A DNA stretch of 61,850 nucleotides, from assembly GCA_000320545.1 (NCBI GenBank), contig ADNK01001575.1, positions 1-61,850 of the forward strand, written 5' to 3'. The first letter of the stretch is position 1. The number at the start of each line of letters is the position of its first letter. The DNA comes from Bigelowiella natans CCMP2755 (Eukaryota; Cercozoa; Chlorarachniophyceae). The notes under the pieces are model-generated. The model saw nothing but the letters and a program-made list of their open reading frames with translations, had not been told where the DNA came from and ran no database searches. The position numbers were made by a program, and so were the translations under genes. Positions 48,825 to 58,476 of this stretch are shown piece after piece.

Positions 48825-49561
48825 TATAAATATATCAACGTGTGTGTGTGTGTGTAGATGTGTGAGTGGAGGAGGGGGGAGGGGAGGTTGAGCACCATTC
48901 AGAGACGTCTGTTTCTAATGATTTGCCTCTGCTACTACTACCACTAAAAACAATAGGAGCGCTATCCTATGACAAGACTAGTTGTTCTGCCGACGTATTC
49001 CAAGGGTGCGGTACCATTCATCCCACGCAAAAAGAAGAGTATTCAATGCGTATCTTGTCACCAGGGAATGCTTTTATGACTCGAGGAGGAAGGGGAGAGT
49101 TGTTAATGCCTGTTGTCCTCCTCTTTTTCTTATTCTCCCTCTTTTTCTCCTTCGGCGTCTTTTTCCATGCTGCTGCTCTTGGGGGCGATTTCCGGGCTCT
49201 CTCCTTTGCGTTTTTTATGCAGATGCGAGATCCCCGCAATGGTGCGGGGGGCCTGATTTTGATGTGAACTAATGAATGCACGCAGAAGAGGAAGGGGGGG
49301 GAGATTACGGAAGGAGAACGACTACCAGGGGGGGGGTGAGGAAGAGCAGAGTCGTCGCTGCTCATGCTAGCAGCAAGAATGCCGCCTCGGCATATGAGAC
49401 TCCCAGCAGCCCGGATACCCCCCCACCTCCGCCGCCTCCTATAAATAACATGTTTCGGCCAGTAAGACCTTCTGATGAGGGGGGAACGACGACTTCTCAG
49501 GTTGATGATGTCGCTCATGTCAAGTCTCTATCATCATTTTCTGCCAATTGTTGGTGATATC

Positions 49562-49610
<49 letters not shown>

Positions 49611-50741
49611 TGTGTGTGGAAATATGTCTAGAGGCGGGGGAGTTAAAGGGGGGATTTGGAGGTTGGGCGACGATGCATCGATTTAACATGGTATTCTGAT
49701 CTTCCTCAGGCCCCTTCTTCCAATGGAAAGGATAACTACAACGACGAGACGTCCTCTCCGTCTAAAGATCCCCCCCCGCCTCCCCCCACTTCCCGTGCTT
49801 CCTTTATCAGCTCTTCGACCCCAGCCATAGAGTTAGTAAAGGAAAGACGGGATATTCCTCCCTCTCCAACGGGCATCGCTCCCCCCCCTCCCCCTGTAAG
49901 CCAAAACCGGGCTTCAATTACAGTTGCGGGGGGGACGTTAGATGAAACCCAAATAGCGGAAAGCAAGACTGGCAGTAGAATGAAAACAGTAGACGGCGAG
50001 GAAGATAATGCTCCTGTCTCGCCGGCCATCTCTCCTCCCCCCCCCCCCCCTCCGGCCGAAGCGACCGAGAGGGTGAAGGGCCAACACCGCCGCAAAAGCA
50101 TTCAAGATAGAATATCCGAGACCGGACGCAGGATGACTCAAACCGGTGCTATCATAAGAGCTGTTTCTGCAAGTAGAAGGTAGGGGCGCTCTCCCCCTCC
50201 CACCCCCTCGCTGCCGCCATCAACGCCGCAAGAAGAAGAGGACAACATAAAAACAGAGATCGCACTCCGGAGGCGGCCAGCAGCAACCTTTCTTCTTCTT
50301 ATTCTCGTACATTCTGCTTAATAAGGGCTTGTTGTTGTTGTTGTTTGTTGTTGTTGTTTGTTGTTCTCCCCGTGTTTCTCTGCAGGCATCGGCGATCCAC
50401 TCTGCGAGAGTCCTGGGCCAGTTCTCCTCGCGGATCTCGGAAGAGGCGCGAGACGAAGGAGGGGGGGGTATGGCTAGATCGACATGAGGTAGAAATCATA
50501 CTTCCGCGCTGATATGTGTCGTGAGAATGATTGCAGTACAGCAGCGGTCTCTCTCTCTCGCTCTCTCTCTTTCTCTGATTGCCCATGGATAATAAATAGC
50601 GACGAAAAACAATGAGATATTAAAAAATACGGATATTGCAAAATTTACAGGTGATTGCGTCGTTGAAAAATCAGCGACTCCGAGCTCTCGAAAACCTCAA
50701 AGCAGTAATACTTCTCAATAAATACTTAACAATCACACGCA

Positions 50742-50780
<39 letters not shown>

Positions 50781-51030
50781 GCACACTCACGGGAAAAGGA
50801 GGATGGTAGAGGAATGGTGGCGCATACAGCAGATGAACAGCCCCCTCCGGTTTCTTCCTTCCAAGGCAGCCGCTGCTTCGCTCACTGTAACAATAACAGG
50901 TCTGGAAGATGCGAGAAAGGATGAAGAAAGCTGTCAAGACAGCTGTTACGTGGGAGGTTCAGGAGCATGAGGTAGCAATACCACTCGCTAATGGTTCATG
51001 CGTATTGCGAATCATTGGTTCTTAGTGGGA

Positions 51031-51067
<37 letters not shown>

Positions 51068-51590
51068 AAGAGCGTAGAAATAGTTGATTTGATGTTTTGC
51101 GAGCTTAGCTGTCAGGAGCCATCATCATCATCATCAACAACATCAAACATCCCCCAAAATCGTCATCTTCAAAGGCCCATCTTCACATTTTATGGCATTT
51201 TGCCTTTAGGCATCATCGACTCACAGCCCGCACTGGTGGAAAATCAATACCCCGTGTGCACTGCTGGTAATACATAGCTTCAGCAGCTCATTCCGTTTGA
51301 CCCCTCCCCCCACCCCATTGTAGTCGCGATTGTAAATCTGCGCAGATCATGCAGCATGGCTCCTAAGTGATGCTTTGAATAAGACATCTTTTTTCGCCGT
51401 TTGTACGTGCGTTTTTCAGGAATTGCAATATCAGCGCATCTTTCAACTTTCCTGGGGATCCCTGTTATTACGCTGCAAAAGACTGGGCCGGTGGCATTAG
51501 GTGAAACAGAAGAGAAAAGCCAAGGGAAGGGGGGGGAGGGGGGGGTGTTGTGACGAAAATGCGTATAAAATATGTATATTTATACTATAC

Positions 51591-51622
<32 letters not shown>

Positions 51623-51822
51623 GCGATAATTACACTGTCGCAGGCATAGCAGATAGCAACTTGGCAAAGGCAATTGCACGTTCTGTCGGTCCCGATGAGT
51701 TTGCAGCGGAGGGACTTTTCTTCGAGTTATTCAGTGTGATGATGAGGGTAGTAACATATCATATCAAACGGCTGGCAGCAGCGTCAGATATTCATTACAC
51801 GACGTTGTGATTCCCATCCGCC

Positions 51823-51858
<36 letters not shown>

Positions 51859-52024
51859 TTGCAAATTGGGTTAGGTGCTAGACTCTCGATGGAAGTCAGT
51901 GAAGGCAACCTACTTCGATTTCAATCGGATTTTGGGGGAGCTCAGCGATGAACTGTCGGTCTTGTTAGACAAGAATCCGTACCATTTTTCCCACATAGTG
52001 AAGCAGCTTCTGGTTAAAGTGTAG
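44405..52024 (+). CDS. Multi-exon gene with FYVE-type finger, Pro-rich region and ELMO domain
   Basis: Exons 44405-44481, 44589-44762, 45077-45163, 45248-45309 and one from 45631 join in phase. They encode a basic leader and a zinc finger of FYVE spacing. Later exons carry poly-Pro segments (about 49320-49555 and 49710-50179) followed by a basic exon (about 50386-50470). The last four exons, 51210-51266, 51420-51500, 51644-51747 and 51875-52024, form an ELMO-domain C-terminus. ELMO proteins act with Rac or Arl GTPases, and FYVE fingers bind PI3P on endosomes, so a membrane-recruited GTPase regulator is inferred. The middle exons are not fully resolved, so two adjacent genes (a FYVE gene and an ELMO gene) remain possible. 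Confidence 0.6.
45077..45670 (+). other. FYVE-type zinc finger exons
   Basis: The four CxxC pairs are CFHC, CKEC, CFKC and CRIC. The first two are 12 residues apart, and the second and third 4 apart, as in FYVE domains. RARRLCKECDRHICFKC corresponds to the RRHHCRxCG core, although the central His pair is replaced. The last pair sits in an exon whose 3' end is not defined. Confidence 0.65.
46869..46936. repeat. Compound (CA)n(TA)n microsatellite
   Basis: About 15 CA units are followed by about 18 TA units, within the plus-strand FYVE/ELMO locus. Further intronic tracts lie at 47665-47731, 48783-48820, 49567-49608 and 51035-51065. Confidence 0.95.
49710..50179 (+). other. Proline-rich exon
   Basis: It follows CTTCCTCAG and ends in phase 2 at GTAGGG. 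It contains four poly-Pro blocks and a basic C-terminal helix (RKSIQDRISETGRRMTQ). Poly-Pro segments typically bind profilin or SH3 and EVH1 domains, which would fit an actin-linked ELMO protein. That link is an inference. Confidence 0.65.
51210..52024 (+). other. ELMO domain C-terminal exons
   Basis: Four exons join perfectly in phase. YPVCTAGIAISAHLSTFLG matches the conserved YPFAVAGINIT strand. FFELFSVMMRVLDSRWKSVK and TYFDFNRILGEL match the ELMO segment with the LDxxW and YMDF motifs. The stop is at 52022-52024. Confidence 0.85.
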
Positions 52025-52778
52025 AAGGCCATCTGTGTACATGTGAAAGGATATACGCATGCATAGTCGGTACCAGCTATATATATATTGAACCTATATA
52101 TTGAGAACTTCGTGTGTTCGTGTGTGTGTGTGTGTGTATGTAGTGTGGTTATAGCAAAGATGTAGATAATTGTCAACTAGTAAGGGTATACTCGCTGCTG
52201 TGTTCCTTTTGTGCTACACACGTATTTAACGTAATAAGTAAAATATGACAACTTCGTGACAGACATTATTTGCACCCGCATGCCAACACATGGCATCATC
52301 GCGTTAAATTCAGCGTTTCATATGTTACATTAGTCGTGCAGCTACCAAATGCAGCAGCCTGTATAGCTCGCCTAGCGGCTGCGAAGAGTGGCCAGGATGA
52401 TAGATAAGGATCTAGAGGATGACCATTGTATAATCATTGAAAAAAAATCATCGTTTCATTATACATCGTATTCGTCTTACATAACACGTATCATAGCTTA
52501 ACATACTAGCATGGTCAGCAGTGGTGCATTGTGTGCGAGTGCGGCGGCTAGTAGGCACACAGGCGCAGCAGCTCCATGGAGCTACGCTAGCTACGATACG
52601 CTACGTAGCTAGGTAGGTAACGGGTATTATTACTTGTGGGTCATTCTAGCATTACGTTCATGCCTAGCTAGCTAGATGCGTGATCTAGTGCAGTCATGCA
52701 CGTGTCACATGCGCACATGCAATGTCTCTGTTGCACACTTGGATCTTTTTGTATTTGCGCTGCATTTTTGTTCGTGTT
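52025..52778. repeat. CTAG-rich tract 4 at the edge of the viral-type island
   Basis: It has no coding signal. From about 52500 to 52690 the sequence is dense in GCTAGC, CTAGCTAG and CTACGTAG palindromes (for example 52586-52615 and 52663-52675). It divides the host ELMO gene from the viral-type genes. Confidence 0.5.
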
Positions 52779-53822
52779 CTAGTAGCTAGCGTCTCCAGGC
52801 ACTATGGCCATTGGGGTAGTCCAGAAGTTCCCGAACGCTTTGGTGTGACAGTCACTGATGTTTTCGCCGCCGTTACAGAGTCGTACCACAGCAGTGCCTT
52901 GAGAAGCGGCGGGCGACTCGAACGGGTCTGCCCCGAGGTAAGTCATGGCCGGTTCTGGTCCGATCCAACGAAGGTTACGGAATTTCCTACAGAGCGCTTT
53001 ACCGCGTATTCGTGTCTTGAGGTCATTCGCCAAACAGTCGGGGTTTTTACCCGAGAGGCAAGCTCCAGCTAGAAAGTAGTCGGGCGGGCATGTTTGATCC
53101 CAAGGATTGTTTTGATGGTTCTTTGAGTCAGGACGATCGATCCATTTCTCGTCGATCTTATTGTCGATTCCACTGGGGAGTTTAGAGCAAGTAAGGAACC
53201 CACTTACTGGCTTCCGTTTGCTGTCACTCGGGTTTACACAGCTAAGGTCTTTACCCGAAGCACACCCCGCTATAGCTACATATCCTTCGGGACAAACTCC
53301 TAAACCTCCCTGTGGTACAGAAACATACTTACGGTCTGACGCTGACTTCCAATCCGGAATATTTCCTTTGAATTCGTTACAATTATCTCCACCCCATCCA
53401 GGGTTACATACGCATTTTGCGTCCTTCAGTGTTCCGTTGTCATTACATTTGTTTGAAGCGGTGAGCCGACAGCCTAATTTATTGTACCCCTGTTTGCCAT
53501 CTACACAACTTTCGCAATTTGATCCTGTGTAATTAGTAAAACATTCACAGACACCATCGTCGTTCTTTTGCCCTTTTCCACTACAAGGATTTACATGAGT
53601 TTGGTGTTTATTATCGCTACCCGAACCTGACCCAGATCCAGAACTTGATGAACTTGATCCAGAACTTGAACCAGAACTTGATCCAGAACTTGATCCAGAA
53701 CTTGAACCAGAAGCAGAACCTGGGATGCGGGTATTCTGGGGCTTACTTGAGTTTTTCTTACCGGAATTCCACCATAGGAAAATACCAATAAGAGAAATGG
53801 CCAATAGCACGATGATGATCGC
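52779..53822 (-). pseudogene. EGF-repeat membrane protein, 5' end missing
   Basis: The frame opens after a TAA with no ATG before the hydrophobic segment LLAISLIGIFLWW, so the true start is lost or lies in another exon. A Gly/Ser linker of about 40 residues follows, then two EGF-like modules (CECFTNYTGSNCESC and CVCNPGWGGDNC). After these come two Cys-containing repeats with CPEGYVAIAGCASGK and CPPDYFLAGACLSGK. This arrangement predicts a membrane-anchored protein with an extracellular or luminal Cys-rich part. The 5' end meets the head of the HMG-box fragment on the other strand within about 5 bp. Function is unknown; a viral surface protein is possible from context. Confidence 0.6.
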
Positions 53823-54195
53823 TTAGTCTCTCGAAACGCGCACGGTTGGCCGTCGAGAAGATCCCCGCGCAGAAGAAGTTGCTCCAGGAGCAGCTCCAGA
53901 AGAAGATCGAGGCGATCGGTGAGAGTGAAGGGTCCGCGGAGACCCGCAAGAAGCTGGAGAACCGTTATGGCCGGAAGATCTCCCGATGTGACCGCATCGC
54001 CCAAAAATTCGAAGCCGGTCCCAAACTGACAATCAACTCATCCGACTGGCAGTTCCTGAACAAGATGAGGCAGACAAAGAAGACGCCGTCAGGGTACATG
54101 CTTTTCGCACAAAGCATCCGCGCTCGCATCAAAGAGGAAAACCCGAACTCGACCTTTGGGGACATCGGGAGGTTGATAGGCATACACTCAGAAGG
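53819..54195 (+). pseudogene. HMG-box protein fragment
   Basis: The frame opens without an ATG; the first is at 54064. A basic helix precedes the first half of an HMG box: [20 protein letters not shown], then [15 protein letters not shown]. After GRLIG the expected WxxL helix is missing and the sequence turns to low complexity. HMG-box proteins bend DNA; versions occur in nuclei and in several large DNA viruses. Both ends are cut, so it is most likely non-functional unless spliced. Confidence 0.65.
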
Positions 54196-54386
54196 TGAAT
54201 TTTTTTTTGGGGCTGGATCCCGGCCTCTTAGAACTAAAATGATACCTAGTATCATTCTAATGTACGCATCCAAATCTGTGAGTAATTCACGGGAAAAGGA
54301 GGCATTTCTTCTTAAGGAAGTAGGTTTTATTGCCCTTTTGCAAAAGGGTGGTAAGGTCGCTAGTACACAACTAAACTTCCAACCAT

Positions 54387-54617
54387 CTAGCCGCAGTAAA
54401 ATGCAGTTGGCTGTGAGATCACCACTGACATGTGGAGGCGGCAGTAATACTCGCCGAGTTCCGGCGCGCGCGGGCACCTACGTCCTTGCCGGGTGTAACA
54501 CGCGCACCGTCGAGGCTTCCCCGCGATCCTGACGAGTTTTTTGGTCTTAGTTTCATTTGCGATATCTTTCTTGAGTTCGTCCACGCTGAACTCGTCATCG
54601 CTGTCACTGAAGTACAT
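54387..54617 (-). CDS. Small Cys/His-rich protein of large-virus type
   Basis: ATG to stop, 76 codons. An acidic N-terminus ([15 protein letters not shown]) is followed by [15 protein letters not shown] and EYYCRLH. The pattern of spaced Cys ending in YCxxH is common in short zinc-binding-like proteins of giant viruses, which is family knowledge. The last 13 residues (after the LHM) may come from a junction. The start lies 34 bp from the polymerase fragment ATG on the other strand. Confidence 0.6.
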   Translation of the reverse strand: MYFSDSDDEFSVDELKKDIANETKTKKLVRIAGKPRRCACYTRQGRRCPRAPELGEYYCRLHMSVVISQPTAFYCG

Positions 54618-54651
54618 CTCAGAGCTCTTTTTCTCGCTTTCAGCCTGAACG

Positions 54652-55313
54652 ATGGCATCCTCGCTTAGTTACCAGTACGACCGTATCGGCAGTTCTCCGT
54701 CATCTTCTAATAACATTCTGGTAGAGTATAGTTACGACTCGGAACTCTCTCTGCTCGAAGGGTTCCGTGATCATATAGTAGCGACTGACCCGGTAAGCGT
54801 ATAATACCCTTCCCAAATGCAGTTTCTGAAAATACTTGTGTATGGTAGGACCTAATCACGGCGTACAACTCGGACTCATTCGACTGGCCGTTTCTCGGCA
54901 AACGTTTCGATTATTTACGAGGAAAGGAATATCTCTCGCGTTTCCCGTTTTTCTCACGACTGATTCTTCACGAAAACGAGATCCAGGAGCAAGAATTTAG
55001 TTCAGGGGCTTTTGGGAGCTCCGTAAGTTATCGTTATAAGATGCCAGGAAGAGTAGGAGTCGACCTCTACCCTTACCTGAAACGCAACTTCAAATTCCGG
55101 AGCTACAAACTGAACGAGGTGTCCAAAGAACTTTTAGGTCGCCAGAAAGTAGATCTACCGATAAAGGATATGTTTTCGCACTTCAAGAGCAGGGACCCCG
55201 CTCGTCTAAAGGAGATTCACCGGTATTGCCTAATGGATACACTTCTCCCTCTCGATATATGGCAGTCGCAATGCATCCTTGAATCTATCATAGAAATGGC
55301 GCGCGTCACCTAC
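54652..55313 (+). pseudogene. polB: Family-B DNA polymerase, exonuclease fragment
   Basis: Exon 1 (54652-54792) and exon 2 (from 54849) join in phase. Visible are Exo II (DLITAYNSDSFDWPFL) and Exo III (YCLMDTLLPLDIW), plus the connecting GRVGVDLYPYLKRN and the following IIEMARVTYV. The Exo I motif is absent, because a stop precedes the ATG. The polymerase domain is absent, because sequence diverges right after ARVTYV. Only about 200 of the roughly 1000 residues expected remain. The type resembles replicative polymerases of large DNA viruses more than host delta, but this needs a tree. It is broken at both ends, so it is not a working enzyme. Confidence 0.85.
54793..54848 (+). other. 56-nt spliceosomal-type intron in the polymerase fragment
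   Basis: It starts GTAAGC and ends GGTAG. It contains an in-frame TAA, so removal is needed for the frame. Joining ATDP to DLITAYN restores the conserved Exo II region exactly. Confidence 0.85.
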
Positions 55314-55314
55314 G

Positions 55315-55850
55315 TCTTCCCAAAAGGGACCCAGAAAGTCTGGTTCGAGTTTGCCCGGTTCTGCTCGAAAGCCGATACGGCCGAGACTATCGTACGCCTG
55401 GCCATCGAGCTCGAAGACCCTGTAAGGGTCGAAGACCTTACGGATATCTTCGCGCATTCGCGCTAACGAGCACCGACCACCGGTGAAGATTTCGCCGGGG
55501 TGGCGCGGTACAAGCTCCAGTCCGTTCGGCGATACCGAAACGTCCTGTTCTTCCGCGTGCCGTGCATGGTGAACTCGAGCGCCTGCCACAATCTCCCATC
55601 GTGTCCAATCCTTGCCCAGGTTACACGTTGGGCCTCCTGGCTTCATCGCCGGGAAAGCGTCGGCTACCAGCTGAGAACACAAGATTCTGAAACCCTCGGT
55701 GTTCTCTTCCTTTTGGATCTGATCGAACAGGTCTTCTTTGGCTCGATCGAATGGTCGGAGAGACTTCAGTACAGGGTGGTACAGCCGTTCGGGGAGAAAA
55801 TACTCTCTCATAGTTTCGAATGGGGTCACTTGGAACTGGATCACTTTCAT
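55315..55850 (-). pseudogene. Unidentified ORF truncated at the polymerase junction
   Basis: An ATG opens about 178 codons (MKVIQFQVTPFETMREYF, later GPTCNLGKDWTRWEIVAG). The frame then runs by chance into the antisense of the polymerase fragment to 55230. The natural C-terminus is therefore missing, and its break coincides with that of polB. No family is recognised. Viral origin is inferred from position. Confidence 0.5.
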
Positions 55851-55859
55851 TTTAATGTG

Positions 55860-56661
55860 TGAGTGAGGAAAAGTATTTTATAAACGTCCGGATGAAATTC
55901 GTAAACAGTGACGCGAACGATTGGAAGAATTGTAGGAAATTGTTCATTTTGTTTGTTTGTCTGACAGACAAAAAAGAAAAGAAAAAACTTTTTTAGTGGC
56001 CATTTTTTCTAAATTGTAGCATTTTGTTTGCACTCTATTCTTGCCCAGCCATGTCCTGAATCATTGTCGACGACGACAACGATACCATTTTTTCTTGCGA
56101 AATATAATCAGCAATATCCTTCATTTAGCATGTTAAGACACAAGCATCTTCCTATTTATTCAATGAAAAAAGGATGATTATTTTTCTCCGCCGATATTTT
56201 ATTTATTTTTTGGTCAGATATTGATTACGACATGATAATTTCGGTTGTTCCTAACAATAAATGACATTTATCATCAACGACAGCTAATAATACTCTTTTC
56301 TTGTATGAAAACCCTGGCAGGGTCTCGCCTGTTTTTCCAACACTCTATTGGCTTGTTAAGTTTCCTCGCTTCTTTCTCAATGTAGTCACGTTCCTATTGT
56401 TGAAACTTTCCCTCTTGTTGTCCTTTGTTCCTGCCTCCTTCCCTTAGATTCCTCCTACACCTGGAATCATATATTTGTTTATTATATAACTGTTCAATTT
56501 TTTTTTTGGTTTAATCGATATGAAATAGCACGGCCTCACTTGCTTTTACCCTTCTCCTCCCTGTCCATTTCTCCTTCGAACCCCAAAGAGGACAAACTCG
56601 TTTACTCAACAACATCTGGCATTTCTTGAAAAGAATACTAATTCATAATTCCTAAGTAACA
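55860..56661. other. AT-rich non-coding spacer and upstream region of the amidoligase gene
   Basis: About 800 bp with poly-T and poly-A runs and no frame of note. A TATA-like TTATATAAC lies near 56480 and a short AT-rich leader precedes the ATG at 56662, so the 3' part may be a promoter. Confidence 0.45.
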
Positions 56662-57978
56662 ATGAAGATGATCTACGGGCTGCTGATGGTAGTCGCGACG
56701 ACCTCGGCAATCAGGTCTCCGGTGTCGAAGAAGGTGACAATCGCTTTAGGCAACACATTCCAGAAAGTGCCTAAAGCCAAGCTAAAAAAAGCACGCAACG
56801 GTAAAGCCAAGCAATGGGATTACACGTTGTATGTGAAGCAGCTCAACGGCGAAGCTGGTGCAGTCAGCAAAGTCATGTTCTATCCGGACATAATTGAAAA
56901 CACCTACAAGCCTGCTTCATACCTAGGGGAGAAGACCAACAACGGCAAGATGTTTTCCACGAGGCATGATTGCTGGGGACGGTCGCTAGCCAGTGCGCAT
57001 GTCACCTTGAAAGATGGCTCAGTCCACAAACTCAAGAAGGCGATTCGCATGCGTGAGAAGAATGATCTTGTTTTCAATTTGGAGTACACAGAGTCTAAGA
57101 AGAAGAAGAAGCCTGCCAAAAAGTCTGTCAAGAAGCTACATCGCCTCATGTCAAATCGAAAATTTGGCGTTGAAGTCGAATTTGTATCAAAGTTAGCACA
57201 AAAAAGGGTCCTTTGCGATGCAGTAGAAAGAGCGACCTCCACGCCTTGCTTGGATCGCGGCTACGACAAAAAGACGACGAAGGCATGGAAAATTGTGCCG
57301 GATGAATCGATCTCGGCAGGCTTTGAGATTGTAAGCCCCATTCTGAGTGGGGAAAAGGGCCTCAGGGAACTTGGCGATGCCATGGATGCCATAGAAAGCT
57401 GCGACGGCGTCTTTGTGTCGGATACATGTGGCTTGCACGTGCACATTGACATGACTGGCGTCGAGTTTAAAATGCTCAAGCGCATCTGCCAAAATTGGAT
57501 AAAGTACGAGACAGGAATAGACTTAATGCTGGAGAAGCAACGCAGCAACGAAGCGGAGAATGAATACTGCCTAAGTGTTCGCGAGAACATGAAGTTCAGA
57601 GAGCTCTGGAATGATGACGCAATTCGTCTTATCGGCGAGGCTAAAAACGTAAACGCACTTGCGAAAATGATGAACGCCCACCCTGAGAACAGACAGAGAT
57701 ACTTCAAGCTAAACCTGCAGAACTGTGTATCGAAAAAAAGAAATACCCTCGAGTTTCGTGCTCATGAGGGCACGGTTGATGCGAAGGCAGCAAAAAACTG
57801 GGTGCGTTTTCTAATTGCATTCGTACAAATGTCGATCCAAAGCCCGACGCCGAAACCCTTTTCCGACAATGCTAATAAGAAAGACGTGTTCAATCACCTT
57901 TTGACGCACTTCATTCCGGAACACAACCCACCACTGCTCGACTATTACACTGACTTTTGCAACAATTGTTGGTACTGA
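56662..57978 (+). CDS. Amidoligase with YEATS-like N-terminal region
   Basis: 438 residues, no introns. The N-terminus has a signal-like stretch (IYGLLMVVATTSA). Residues 40-135 resemble a YEATS or pYEATS beta-sandwich (WDYTLYVK, then CWGRSLASAHVTLKDGS). A Lys-rich linker follows. The amidoligase_2 domain covers about 165-430: FGVEVEF, WKIVPDESISAGFEIVSP, TCGLHVHID, RYFKLNLQN and TLEFRAHEGTVD. It is in the COOH-NH2 ligase fold related to glutamine synthetase and gamma-glutamyl-cysteine synthetase. These enzymes are expected to form amide or peptide bonds, with unknown substrates. All motif residues I would expect are present. The amidoligase assignment is firm; the YEATS reading is tentative. 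Confidence 0.9.
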   Translation: MKMIYGLLMVVATTSAIRSPVSKKVTIALGNTFQKVPKAKLKKARNGKAKQWDYTLYVKQLNGEAGAVSKVMFYPDIIENTYKPASYLGEKTNNGKMFSTRHDCWGRSLASAHVTLKDGSVHKLKKAIRMREKNDLVFNLEYTESKKKKKPAKKSVKKLHRLMSNRKFGVEVEFVSKLAQKRVLCDAVERATSTPCLDRGYDKKTTKAWKIVPDESISAGFEIVSPILSGEKGLRELGDAMDAIESCDGVFVSDTCGLHVHIDMTGVEFKMLKRICQNWIKYETGIDLMLEKQRSNEAENEYCLSVRENMKFRELWNDDAIRLIGEAKNVNALAKMMNAHPENRQRYFKLNLQNCVSKKRNTLEFRAHEGTVDAKAAKNWVRFLIAFVQMSIQSPTPKPFSDNANKKDVFNHLLTHFIPEHNPPLLDYYTDFCNNCWY

Positions 57979-58139
57979 CACACAGCCGGAACTAGAAAAT
58001 TAGAATGTTTCAAAAAACAACTTGTAAGTATAATCGATCATGGAGATTCTGCATCCATTTAGTACTACCACATGTGTAGTGCTAGAGTGGTTATGAGTGC
58101 TGTTTTTGCCGTCAGAGAAGCACATGATCCATTGTCATC

Positions 58140-58454
58140 ATGAAGTATTACAACATTTGTCTCTTATTTGCGTACACGCGCTTTGGTGTGACTGCCAGTA
58201 CCATGACTACTAAAACGCATCGATCTGTATGTAGCCCCATGAGGCCACAGAGCGCACTGGGTCCAAAACACACATGTTCCCAGTCAGCTGAAAAGGAATC
58301 AAGAACTGCTGCGCGCATTGCACGACATCATCGGCCTAACGAGGATGCATTCTCATGCATGAAACACATTGTGGCAGAAACCAATGGATGCAACATCAGC
58401 GCTGTAGCCGCCACATTGCACAGCTACATCAGGATGACCATTGAAAAGATTTGA
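58140..58454 (+). CDS. Hypothetical 104-residue protein
   Basis: ATG to stop, 161 bp downstream of the amidoligase gene on the same strand. The first 20 residues are hydrophobic (YYNICLLFAYTRFGVTAS), suggesting a signal or anchor. The rest is polar with several Cys and His. No family is recognised. It may be co-regulated with the amidoligase gene, but nothing proves that. Confidence 0.4.
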   Translation: MKYYNICLLFAYTRFGVTASTMTTKTHRSVCSPMRPQSALGPKHTCSQSAEKESRTAARIARHHRPNEDAFSCMKHIVAETNGCNISAVAATLHSYIRMTIEKI

Positions 58455-58476
58455 TCAATTCATCACATCCGTCTCA

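Noticed and set aside
49018-49518. 166-codon minus-strand frame
   Set aside because: It is antisense to plus-strand exons of the FYVE/ELMO locus, rich in Arg and Pro from C-runs, and has no motif.
55230-55314. C-terminal 28 codons of the 206-codon minus-strand frame
   Set aside because: They are the antisense of conserved polB sequence, so the frame is open there by chance.
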